This document shows positions 7,921-15,440 of a stretch of 50,483 bases of DNA, piece by piece. A program made the translations under genes and the position numbers. Within the stretch, counting starts at the first letter, position 1. Each line of letters begins with the position of its first letter. Source of the DNA: Verrucomicrobiia bacterium (lineage in GTDB: Bacteria; Verrucomicrobiota; Verrucomicrobiia; Limisphaerales; JADLHS01); assembly GCA_026125285.1 (NCBI GenBank), contig JAHCLO010000038.1:1-50483 (forward strand), read 5' to 3'. The notes below the pieces were generated by a model. The model had not been told where the DNA came from and made no database searches. It worked only from the letters and a program-made list of their open reading frames with translations.

Positions 7921-9376
7921 GTTTGGCTTGGGAATTTGAGGTCTCATTGATGGGCACGCTCACCCCCACGGTGGTGCCCCGGCCCGGCTCGCTCCGTATT
8001 TCACATTCCCCGCGCAAAGGCAGAATCCGTTCGCGCATCCCCAGTACACCAAAAGCCCCGGGCTTCGCGAGCTCCGCCTCCCGGAAACCCCGTCCGTCAT
8101 CCCGTACTTCCAGCACGAGACGCCCTTGCTGCCGGCGCAAACTCACCCACACCTGGCTGGCCTCCGCGTGGCGCGCCACATTGGTGAGCGATTCCTGCAG
8201 CACACGGAACAGCGCGGTGGCGATGGGGCGCGGCACTTCGGCTTCCGGCAACGTCGCTTGTACCTCCATTCGGATGCCGGTTCGTTGCGCAAACTCCTTG
8301 GCCTGCCACTCCACGGCGGCCGCCAGTCCCAAGTCGTCCAGCACCCCGGGCCGGAGTTCGGCCGCAATGCGCCGCACGGATGAAACCATGTCCGCGAGCA
8401 ATTCGCCCATGGCGCGGACCTTCTCCCGCAACGTCGCGCGCGGCACTGCGGGGTGCGCCACCAATTTTCTTTCGAGCCACGCCAGGTCGTATTTCAAGCC
8501 CGTGAGCATTTGACCAAACTCATCGTGAATTTCCCGCGCGATGCGGGTTCGCTCGGCCTCGCGCGCCGATTCCAGGTGCCCCGCCAGCGAACGCAGTTCC
8601 GCGCGCGACGTCTTGAGTTCGGCCTCGAAGCGCTTGCGCTCGGTGATGTCGCGGAAGACCAGGACTGAACCGGACGGTCCATGCCGATCATCGAGCACAG
8701 CAGAAACGTTCACTTCAATGGGCAGTTCACGGCCGGCCGCCGTGTACAAGATCGTTTCATGCACAAACGCGCCTTGCGCCGCGCTACGCAGCAACTGATC
8801 CAGTTCAGCCGCATCCCCCCGCAACTTGAACACCGCCGCCAGCGGCTGGCCCACGGCCTTCCGGGACGGCCAGCCCGTCAGCCGTTGCGCCGCCGGATTC
8901 AAGAACACCAGCATCCCGGCCTGATTGGTCATCAGGATGGCGTCGCCCGTGGACGTGATCGCGGCGGAAAGTGACAGCTCAAGCTGCTTGAGCTGCGCTT
9001 CTTGACGGTGGCGAATCAGCGCCAGCTCAATCCCGGCCCGCAATTCCTCCGGCCGAAACGGTTTGAGCAGATAACCGAAAGATTGCGAACGGCGAACCTG
9101 ATCCAGCGTGACGTCATCCCCCCGACCCGTCAGAAAAATCACTGGAATGTCAAACCTCCGGCGAAACTCCTCGGCCACTTCAAACCCATCCATGTCGCCG
9201 TGAATCTCGATATCCATCAGGGTGAGTTCCGGCCGGGAACGCTCGGCTTCACGGAGGGCATCCGGGCCATTGTCCGCGATGCCCGCCACTTGATAGCCCA
9301 GACGCATCAAGTAGCCTTCCACCACTTGGGCGAAGGCGCGCTCGTCCTCAACAATCAGAATACGTTCGGTTGGCAT
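7913..9376 (-). CDS. Hybrid sensor histidine kinase (REC-PAS-HisKA_3)
   Basis: 487 residues, no membrane segment, so cytoplasmic. Order: receiver domain 1-125 (ILIVEDE, LTLMDIEIHGDMDGFE, LLKPF), PAS domain about 135-255 (ITSTGDAILMTNQAGMLVFL, FRDITERKRFE), dimerisation and phospho-acceptor region of the NarX/DesK type with the His in AREIHDEFGQML, and an HATPase domain (LTNVARHAE, DDGRGF, GVLGMRERI). The N-terminal receiver suggests that it is itself controlled by another kinase. Its end overlaps the response-regulator start, so the two are co-expressed. Confidence 0.92.
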   Translation of the reverse strand: MPTERILIVEDERAFAQVVEGYLMRLGYQVAGIADNGPDALREAERSRPELTLMDIEIHGDMDGFEVAEEFRRRFDIPVIFLTGRGDDVTLDQVRRSQSFGYLLKPFRPEELRAGIELALIRHRQEAQLKQLELSLSAAITSTGDAILMTNQAGMLVFLNPAAQRLTGWPSRKAVGQPLAAVFKLRGDAAELDQLLRSAAQGAFVHETILYTAAGRELPIEVNVSAVLDDRHGPSGSVLVFRDITERKRFEAELKTSRAELRSLAGHLESAREAERTRIAREIHDEFGQMLTGLKYDLAWLERKLVAHPAVPRATLREKVRAMGELLADMVSSVRRIAAELRPGVLDDLGLAAAVEWQAKEFAQRTGIRMEVQATLPEAEVPRPIATALFRVLQESLTNVARHAEASQVWVSLRRQQGRLVLEVRDDGRGFREAELAKPGAFGVLGMRERILPLRGECEIRSEPGRGTTVGVSVPINETSNSQAKHD

Positions 9377-9527
9377 GGCAACTACCGTCGGTGGATGGCT
9401 TCATTGAGCCGCGTCTCGGCGGTGGTGACAAGTTCATTTGCTGGCGCATCGGTTTTGCGGAGTTGCGCGTTCGCTACTCGAAGCACAGTCCACTCCACTT
9501 TCGCAGAAAAGCCATCCCCTTTGCGGC

Positions 9528-11195
9528 TCAAGCCCACGCTCTGCCGCCCGCCCGAGTGCCACAGAGGTTCACCTTGAGTCCCAACGCGTGAGCCATGGCC
9601 GCCTTGGTGAGCAAACACTGGTCCGCGGCCCTGGCGTCCGTGGCATAGGCCACCTGAACGTGATTGGACTTGTGTCGCGCCATCATCTGGTCGCGCGTTA
9701 CGCCGTAAGTGACCGCGTGCATGATGGGCCATTGCCAGGTGGTGGCCTGCCAACGGCGCTCCGTTTCCGCTCGCGGCAATTCCACGACTTTTGCGCGGCC
9801 AAGGTCCATGTTCAACACGTCGTTGGCCACATAAATGCGCGACCAGACGATTTCGCCCGGTTTGGAAATGCCGCGCAACGTGCTGCCACCTTTCGGAAAG
9901 TACATGGGCGGCTGACGAAAGCCCTCCGCGCCAGCCCAGCCGTCAATAAAATGAGCCGGCGGCGCCGCGCCACTGATGAGAAACACCCACACGTAGTCGT
10001 CCACCGTACCGGATTGATCGGCATCCCCCCAACGGATGTCGTGCAGCGTATTCTCCACCGGCTGGCCGAGCGCTTGGTGGACCCGATAGGTCAACAATCC
10101 ATCCAGGCCCGCGCACTCATCCACTTCATTGAAATGCACCAGCGGCTCGCCGGCATACAACACGCGCCGGCCATCGCGCGATTTCACCGGGGGACGGTCG
10201 GCATTGTTCAATGTGCCCTCGACGAGGTCGCTCGCCGGCAACATGTCCTTCAAGCCCTGTTGGTACTGAATTCCAATGCAATCGCAGCCGAAATCATCGG
10301 CGATGCGCAGGGCAGCGACATACATCGTGGCCTGCCAAAGAATCTGTTGATCCGTGAGGTCCATGGCGTCCTTCGGCCCGGTGTGAAACTTCATCCCGCG
10401 CTCTTCCATCCAAGCGCGGACGGCATTGGCCTCGGCGTCGCTGACGGTGGTGCTTTCGTAATAGAGCGCGGATTGGCTGAGGCGTTCCTTGAACACACCC
10501 GTGGCGTGAAGCAAATCGTCTGGGATTATGGCGTTAAACATGCCCATGCAACCCTCGTCGAAAACGCCCATGATGGCTTTGTTCGCGCGCAATTCCGCCG
10601 CGAGGCTTTCGCCCACACGGCGCACGCCGGTGGGCGCCTTCACCTCACGCCAAGGCACGACGTGATCGGTTCTGTGCGCACATTTGCCGGTTTGGAGCCA
10701 TTGTCGCAGGCGTTGCTGAAAGTATTGGTCTGTGAACTTTTCGCTCCAGAGGGTGGAGTACTTCACGCCGGCCTTCGTGAGCGAACCATTCAGATTCAAC
10801 ATGCCCACCAAGCCGGGCCACTGGCCCGACCAATTGGCAACCGTGAGGATGGGGCCACGATGCGTGGTCAAGCCGGCGAGAACGTGATGGGAGTACTGCC
10901 AGACCGCCTCCGCCACGATGAGTGGCGCCTCGGGATCAATGCACTTGAACACCTCCATCCCTTCGCGTTGAGAACTGATGAATCCGTGCTTGGCCTCCGG
11001 GCGATACGGGTGGGCGCGGACCAGTTCATAACCCTCGGCCCGAATAGCGGCGACCAGGGCATCCTCCATCTCCTTTTGGGCGGCCCAACAAACCTGGTTG
11101 GCGGAGAGCCGCAAATCGCCGCTGGCGATCAGTTGCACCTGACGCGGCTTGAGCCGTGGATGGCTCTGTTTCTTAGATGATCGAGTCTGGGCCAT
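9528..11195 (-). CDS. L-fucose/L-arabinose isomerase family protein
   Basis: 555 residues. The overall plan follows the fucose isomerase-like fold: an N-terminal Rossmann-like part (PLIVAEAVWQYSHHVLAGL, GPILTVANWSGQWPGLVGMLN), a middle part with FDEGCMGMFNAIIPDD and a C-terminal part with ADDFGCDCIGIQYQQGLKD. The conserved acidic residues in FDEGCMGM and HFNEVDECAG could bind the divalent metal. It probably converts an aldose to a ketose, or is a relative of unknown substrate. It lies 24 bases after the sugar-binding lipoprotein gene and has a good ribosome site GGAGGG before ATG 11195, which supports one uptake-and-catabolism operon. Confidence 0.75.
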   Translation of the reverse strand: MAQTRSSKKQSHPRLKPRQVQLIASGDLRLSANQVCWAAQKEMEDALVAAIRAEGYELVRAHPYRPEAKHGFISSQREGMEVFKCIDPEAPLIVAEAVWQYSHHVLAGLTTHRGPILTVANWSGQWPGLVGMLNLNGSLTKAGVKYSTLWSEKFTDQYFQQRLRQWLQTGKCAHRTDHVVPWREVKAPTGVRRVGESLAAELRANKAIMGVFDEGCMGMFNAIIPDDLLHATGVFKERLSQSALYYESTTVSDAEANAVRAWMEERGMKFHTGPKDAMDLTDQQILWQATMYVAALRIADDFGCDCIGIQYQQGLKDMLPASDLVEGTLNNADRPPVKSRDGRRVLYAGEPLVHFNEVDECAGLDGLLTYRVHQALGQPVENTLHDIRWGDADQSGTVDDYVWVFLISGAAPPAHFIDGWAGAEGFRQPPMYFPKGGSTLRGISKPGEIVWSRIYVANDVLNMDLGRAKVVELPRAETERRWQATTWQWPIMHAVTYGVTRDQMMARHKSNHVQVAYATDARAADQCLLTKAAMAHALGLKVNLCGTRAGGRAWA

Positions 11196-11219
11196 AATTC
11201 CCTCCGATACTCCCTTGGT

Positions 11220-12194
11220 TCAGTTCAATTCCTTGCCGCCCGCGTCCACGTTGCTTTTGTCGAACACGCGCGAGCCCAGGACAATCTTCTTGGGCACCGT
11301 TTCACCCTTCAGAATCTTGAGCGCCGTCGTAATCGCCTCCGCACCGCCGGTCGGGTATTGGAAGCTGGCGTCGAGAATTCCCTGTTTGACGTAGGCCACG
11401 CCCTCATGCGGCAGCGCGTCAATACCCACAAACATTATGCCTTTCTCGCGGCCTGCCGCCTTGGCGGCTAGATACGCGCCGTGCGCGCCCGGATCATTGT
11501 GCGCATACACCAGATCAATCTCCTTGAAGCGCGAAAGCGCCGACTCCATTTCCTTGCGCGCGTCCGGTTCGAGCCATTTCATGTCGGCTTCAAAAATCAC
11601 TTCAACCTCCGAACCGGCAATCCCGGCGCGAAAACCATTGTGCCGGTCCTGGCCGGGAATCGAAGTCATCAGGCCTTTGAGTTCCACGACCTTTCCTTTG
11701 CCACCGAGCTTTTGTTTGATCCATTCGCCAGCGGCGCGGCCGATCTTGACGTTATCTGCGCCAATGAAACAAGTGAACTGGTCACCCAACAATGCGCGAT
11801 CCAATACGATCACCGGAATCTTCGCCGCCACTGCCTTGGCAACCGGCTCGGTCAATGGCGCGGCTTCTTTGGGGCTGATGATGATGAGGTCCACGCCGGC
11901 GCTGATGAACTCCTCGACGTGGGAACGTTGCTTGAGAGTATCGTTTTGTGCGTCCTTGAAGATCACCTTCAATTCCGTCTGCTGATCCGCGGCGGCCTTG
12001 AGGTCGGCGTTCATTTGCACCCGCCAGGGTTCGCCCAAATTGCACTGGCTCATGCCAATGGTGTATGCGGCTTTTTCCGGTTTCGCGCCGGCGCCGGATT
12101 GATCCGATGGTTTGCCGCACCCGGCGAGCAAACTGAGAGCGACGAGGGAAGCAAGCGCGGAAGCCAATCCCGAAACAGGTTTGTAGTATCCCAT
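11220..12194 (-). CDS. Sugar ABC transporter substrate-binding lipoprotein (RbsB-like)
   Basis: 324 residues from ATG 12194, which is preceded by GGAG at proper spacing and begins a lipoprotein signal (hydrophobic core, lipobox LLAGCGK). The upstream in-frame start at 12266 would place extra residues before the signal. The periplasmic-binding-protein class I domain is clear: YTIGMSQCNLGEPWRVQM, VDLIIISPKEAAPLTEPV, IPVIVLDRALLGDQFTCFIGADN and LVYAHNDPGAHGAYLAA. It delivers a sugar to an inner-membrane permease. Neither permease nor ATPase is adjacent; an RbsC-type permease on the same strand lies at 26803-27813. Confidence 0.9.
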   Translation of the reverse strand: MGYYKPVSGLASALASLVALSLLAGCGKPSDQSGAGAKPEKAAYTIGMSQCNLGEPWRVQMNADLKAAADQQTELKVIFKDAQNDTLKQRSHVEEFISAGVDLIIISPKEAAPLTEPVAKAVAAKIPVIVLDRALLGDQFTCFIGADNVKIGRAAGEWIKQKLGGKGKVVELKGLMTSIPGQDRHNGFRAGIAGSEVEVIFEADMKWLEPDARKEMESALSRFKEIDLVYAHNDPGAHGAYLAAKAAGREKGIMFVGIDALPHEGVAYVKQGILDASFQYPTGGAEAITTALKILKGETVPKKIVLGSRVFDKSNVDAGGKELN

Positions 12195-12510
12195 AGCAGA
12201 ATCTCCAATAGACCTTTGTGGCCGACTTGAAAAGACTTTTCCCGCGACTTTTCCCACGAATGTCAAGTCCAGTCAACCGGGTGGAAAGTCACCCCAGCAA
12301 TGCTCTCTTTGAGTCGGGAGGTAGGGCGCGTCACTCCGTGCGCGCCGCAACCTCGCCACAAAACCTCCAAACGCCCTGGCGAATCCGTTCCGACGGCGCG
12401 CAAAGGGTGACGCGCCCTATCAATAGTGAGGTTGGCCCATCCTCCGTTTAGTTCGCCAGCTTCTGTGCAGATTGCTTCGGATGAAATTGACTTCATATCG
12501 CCACCTCCAT
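12195..12510. other. Intergenic region upstream of sugar-binding gene
   Basis: No gene is supported. It holds the inverted repeat at 12321-12420 and presumably the promoter of the sugar-binding protein operon. Confidence 0.4.
12321..12420. repeat. Dispersed inverted repeat (GGGCGCGTCACTCC type)
   Basis: The left arm GTAGGGCGCGTCACTCCGTG… (12321-12347) and right arm …GGGTGACGCGCCCTAT (12394-12420) match as reverse complements with four mismatches over 27 positions. A single-arm relative is at 6368-6392. The unit lies upstream of the sugar-binding operon and could form a long hairpin in its leader. Confidence 0.6.
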
Positions 12511-14709
12511 TCATTCCGGCACGGCGACGCGATAGAGGATGGCATCGCCTTCGACTGTATTCGTGTCTGTGAAGCTCGTGGTGCCGGCCTGGCCGGGGAT
12601 GTTGCCTTGGAGCAGTGAGAACGGACCGCTCGCATTGGTGGCGCGCTCCAACAAATAGCTGTGACCCAAAACGCTTTGCCAGGTGACCACCATCCCGTTC
12701 GGGTCCGGTTGCGGGGTCAACAGCTTGAGCACGGACAACGGGTTGGTGGGATCGGTCCAGGCCTTCCACTCCTGCCACGCGTTGTGACCGTCCTGATCGG
12801 AATCGAGCGTGTCCGCCGAGCCGTCGGTGGGGAGGTTGTATTGCTGAAGCCAGGCGTAGGAAATCACCGAGCCGGGCCCTTGGTATTCGTAAGCGCCGAT
12901 GTCCGCCGTGCCGCTGACGATGCGGGGATTGCCGTCGAGGTCGGTGGGGCTGGTGACGTAAGCGTTGTTCCCGGCGTTGATGCAGGGGGAGTTGGATTGG
13001 AGCCGCAGATTGCTCCAGCCGTTGGTGTCCACGAAGAGTGGATCGAGATCAATGTTGCCCACGCCGTTGGTGGGAAGAGGGAACGTGCAAGTGTAATTGA
13101 AACTGGCTCCTGAGTGATTCGCTCCGTTTGTGCTCGTGTTGAAATAAACGATGCAGTTAGCCAATGAGCCATTTGCAACACCGCCGCCGCGCACGAGGGC
13201 CGAGTTACCCACTACTGTGCAGTTGCTGAGGCTGCCACCAGCAGCCGCTCCGCCCGCGAACGCGGCGTGATTGTCAATGAGCACACAGTTGATCAGTTCG
13301 CCTCCCGCAGTTGCTCCGGCACTGATGCGAGACCAGTTGTTGCTCAACTTGCAGTTGATGAGCTTGCTGATAACGGTTCCACCTCCCAAATCAGCCGAGT
13401 TAGCAGTCAACGTACAATTGTGCAGTGTGCTTTCACAGGCTCCTCCTCCAGATAGTGCGTCGTTGCCCGTTAGCAAGCACTCCAAAAGAATGCAGTCGTA
13501 GGCGCCGCCACCGTAAATGGCGGAGTTTTCCTGCAAAGCGCAATTCACCATCACGCAGTCATCACCGCCCCCACCTTGCCTGGCATCGTTCTGTATCAGC
13601 ACGCAGTTGGTCAGACTGCTTTTGTGGGCCCCACCCCCGAATCCGTAACTGCCAGACGCTGAGTTTGAAACTAGGGTGCAGTCGTTCAACGCCGATTGGT
13701 AAGCACCGCCTCCGAAGTCTGCCACATTCGAAACCAGCATGCAGGCAACAAGGCTTCCCTGGTACGCCCCGCCACCGTCGATAGCCGAGTTGCCGATTAT
13801 CACACAATTGGAGACGGATGCCGTAGCCGATCCACAGCATACTCCAGCGCCCCCTCCTGCAGATCCGTTTGTTAACGTAAAACCTGACAGGCTGGCCCCG
13901 TTGGTCAGATACACACATCGGATTGCGCCATCGCCGATGGTGTTGCCCGGCACTTGGTAGCCTTGGATGATCGTCGCCTCCGGGCCGTTCACGCTGCGCA
14001 GGTTCAACGCCTTGTCCACCGCCACGCGGTTGCTCATCATTCCACTGTATGCTTTTCCCCCCGTCGCATACACCCCATTGGTTACCAGCACGGTGTCGCC
14101 CGGATCGGCGGCGTCCACGGCGTCCTGGATCACATGGGCGGCGGTGGCCCAACTGGTGTAGGGCGGCGCGGAACTGGGACTCTCCTTCCAGACGTAGCGT
14201 GTGGCGGCGGAGGCGCTCAGAAGACAAAGCAGAAAGCAGAGGATGGAGGATGGAAGATCGAGGATGGCAGATCGGCCAACGTGAGGGCGCGAAGCGTCTT
14301 GGCGTGCGCCAGTCCTCTGGCGCTTTGCCAGGCGCTGGACAAACCGATGTCCGTCGGAAAGCGGCAGAGGACTGCCGCAGTCCAAAACCGGGCGGAGTTC
14401 GAGACGGTGTTCCGTGTCTGGCTTATTGCGTGGTTCGTGTGGTTTGCGGTTTACCGTGGTCGTCGCGGTTGAGTTCATGGTTTTGTGCTCCTTGTGTTCT
14501 GTTGCGGCCAGTCCTTCGCTCTCTGGATGCACTGCTGTGGATTTGGGAAGCGCTGTGTCGCCCCTCCGGGACCCATGTTCTTCTTCAGGGCTGACCCACA
14601 GCTTCCGCCGTGAGCTATTCTTTGTCGCCACGCTGTGGCTCATGGCGCTGCATCCTGATCCATCGGCGTTGATCTGCGGTTTCAGTAGGGCTTGGAGGTT
14701 TGTTTTCAT
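12511..14709 (-). CDS. Secreted right-handed beta-helix protein (Pmp-like repeats), paralogue 1
   Basis: Up to 732 residues. The signal-like segment DLPSSILCFLLCLLSASA (about 150-168) is followed by ATRYVWKESPSSAPPYTSW, the usual start of these proteins. The middle repeats the short pattern GNSAxxGGGAxxxxLxNC, like the polymorphic outer-membrane repeats of Chlamydia, and would form a parallel beta-helix. It ends with a Ca-binding-like DSDQDGHNAWQEW stretch and a beta-sandwich (SVLGHSYLLERATNASGPF). The first ~77 codons look like dispersed-repeat DNA, so the true start is uncertain (ATG 14478 is one alternative). The protein is probably exported to the cell surface. A close paralogue lies at 15441-18485. 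Confidence 0.75.
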   Translation of the reverse strand: MKTNLQALLKPQINADGSGCSAMSHSVATKNSSRRKLWVSPEEEHGSRRGDTALPKSTAVHPESEGLAATEHKEHKTMNSTATTTVNRKPHEPRNKPDTEHRLELRPVLDCGSPLPLSDGHRFVQRLAKRQRTGARQDASRPHVGRSAILDLPSSILCFLLCLLSASAATRYVWKESPSSAPPYTSWATAAHVIQDAVDAADPGDTVLVTNGVYATGGKAYSGMMSNRVAVDKALNLRSVNGPEATIIQGYQVPGNTIGDGAIRCVYLTNGASLSGFTLTNGSAGGGAGVCCGSATASVSNCVIIGNSAIDGGGAYQGSLVACMLVSNVADFGGGAYQSALNDCTLVSNSASGSYGFGGGAHKSSLTNCVLIQNDARQGGGGDDCVMVNCALQENSAIYGGGAYDCILLECLLTGNDALSGGGACESTLHNCTLTANSADLGGGTVISKLINCKLSNNWSRISAGATAGGELINCVLIDNHAAFAGGAAAGGSLSNCTVVGNSALVRGGGVANGSLANCIVYFNTSTNGANHSGASFNYTCTFPLPTNGVGNIDLDPLFVDTNGWSNLRLQSNSPCINAGNNAYVTSPTDLDGNPRIVSGTADIGAYEYQGPGSVISYAWLQQYNLPTDGSADTLDSDQDGHNAWQEWKAWTDPTNPLSVLKLLTPQPDPNGMVVTWQSVLGHSYLLERATNASGPFSLLQGNIPGQAGTTSFTDTNTVEGDAILYRVAVPE

Positions 14710-14811
14710 AAGCGGTTTACGGTTGAGGGTTGAAGGAAAGGATGCGCCCGTTCATGGATGCGCCTGAACTTGGGTGTTTGCTTCGGCGCCGGCGTGCGGT
14801 AGATTCCGGCC

Positions 14812-15021
14812 ATGACGTTGAGCGAAATCATTCCGGACGCGCGCAATCTCTCCGCGGCGGACAAGCTCCGCCTCATTCGCATTCTCGCCGACGAGGTGGA
14901 CCCGGAACCGGACATCGCGCCGCTGCAACATGGCCGCACCTACACCCTGGCGACGCCCACTTTCGAGCCGGGCGCGGCCGAAGCGTTGATGCGCGAATTG
15001 CAGGCCGGTTCGCCAGGCTGA
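14812..15021 (+). CDS. Small partner of retropepsin-like protease
   Basis: 69 residues: MTLSEIIPDARNLSAADKLRLIRILADEVD followed by a short tail with HGRTYTLATPTFEPGAAEAL. The LSAADKLRLI pattern is typical of small proteins encoded just before clan AA aspartyl proteases in cyanobacteria and other bacteria. It ends four bases before the protease start, so they form one unit. Its function is unknown; an inhibitor, substrate or antitoxin-like partner would all fit the arrangement but none is shown. Confidence 0.65.
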   Translation: MTLSEIIPDARNLSAADKLRLIRILADEVDPEPDIAPLQHGRTYTLATPTFEPGAAEALMRELQAGSPG

Positions 15022-15025
15022 GGCC

Positions 15026-15418
15026 ATGCGCTTCCCATACTCGACCGGCGGCAAGCCACTGCTGCCCATCGTCCTTTCCCTGGGCGCAAAGCAACTGGCC
15101 GCGGAGGCTTTGCTCGACAGCGGTGCCGACGTGAACGTGTTGCCCGGGCGGCTCGGCGAAGCGCTGGGTGCGCGGTGGGACGACCGCAAGACCACGATCC
15201 GCCTCGCGGGCACACTCGCCGGCCCGCCCGCCATGCCCTTGCTCGTGACCGGGCGGGTGGCGGACTTTCCAGCAGTCCGTCTGGCTTTTGCCTGGTGTCG
15301 CACGGATGAGGTGCCGTTGATTTTGGGCCAGACCAACTTTTTCATGGAGTTCGACATTTGTTTCTTCCGATCAACCCGTGAGTTTTCAGTCGTCCCGGTA
15401 GGTTCCCAGACCCCGTAG
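15026..15418 (+). CDS. Retropepsin-like (clan AA) aspartyl protease
   Basis: 130 residues, the size of a single retropepsin subunit that works as a dimer. The catalytic motif is LLDSGADVNVLP at about 29-40 (Asp-Ser-Gly-Ala), and the second conserved block is PLILGQTNFF near 106-115. No signal peptide, so it is probably cytoplasmic. With the 69-residue gene it forms a two-gene island reading opposite to the flanking beta-helix genes, which suggests separate acquisition. Substrate unknown. Confidence 0.8.
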   Translation: MRFPYSTGGKPLLPIVLSLGAKQLAAEALLDSGADVNVLPGRLGEALGARWDDRKTTIRLAGTLAGPPAMPLLVTGRVADFPAVRLAFAWCRTDEVPLILGQTNFFMEFDICFFRSTREFSVVPVGSQTP

Positions 15419-15440
15419 TCCAGGGTTTTCAGAGTTGGTT

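Noticed and set aside
9438..11180. 580-codon frame opposite the isomerase-like gene
   Set aside because: No domain recognised; the reverse strand has the family pattern and a good ribosome site.
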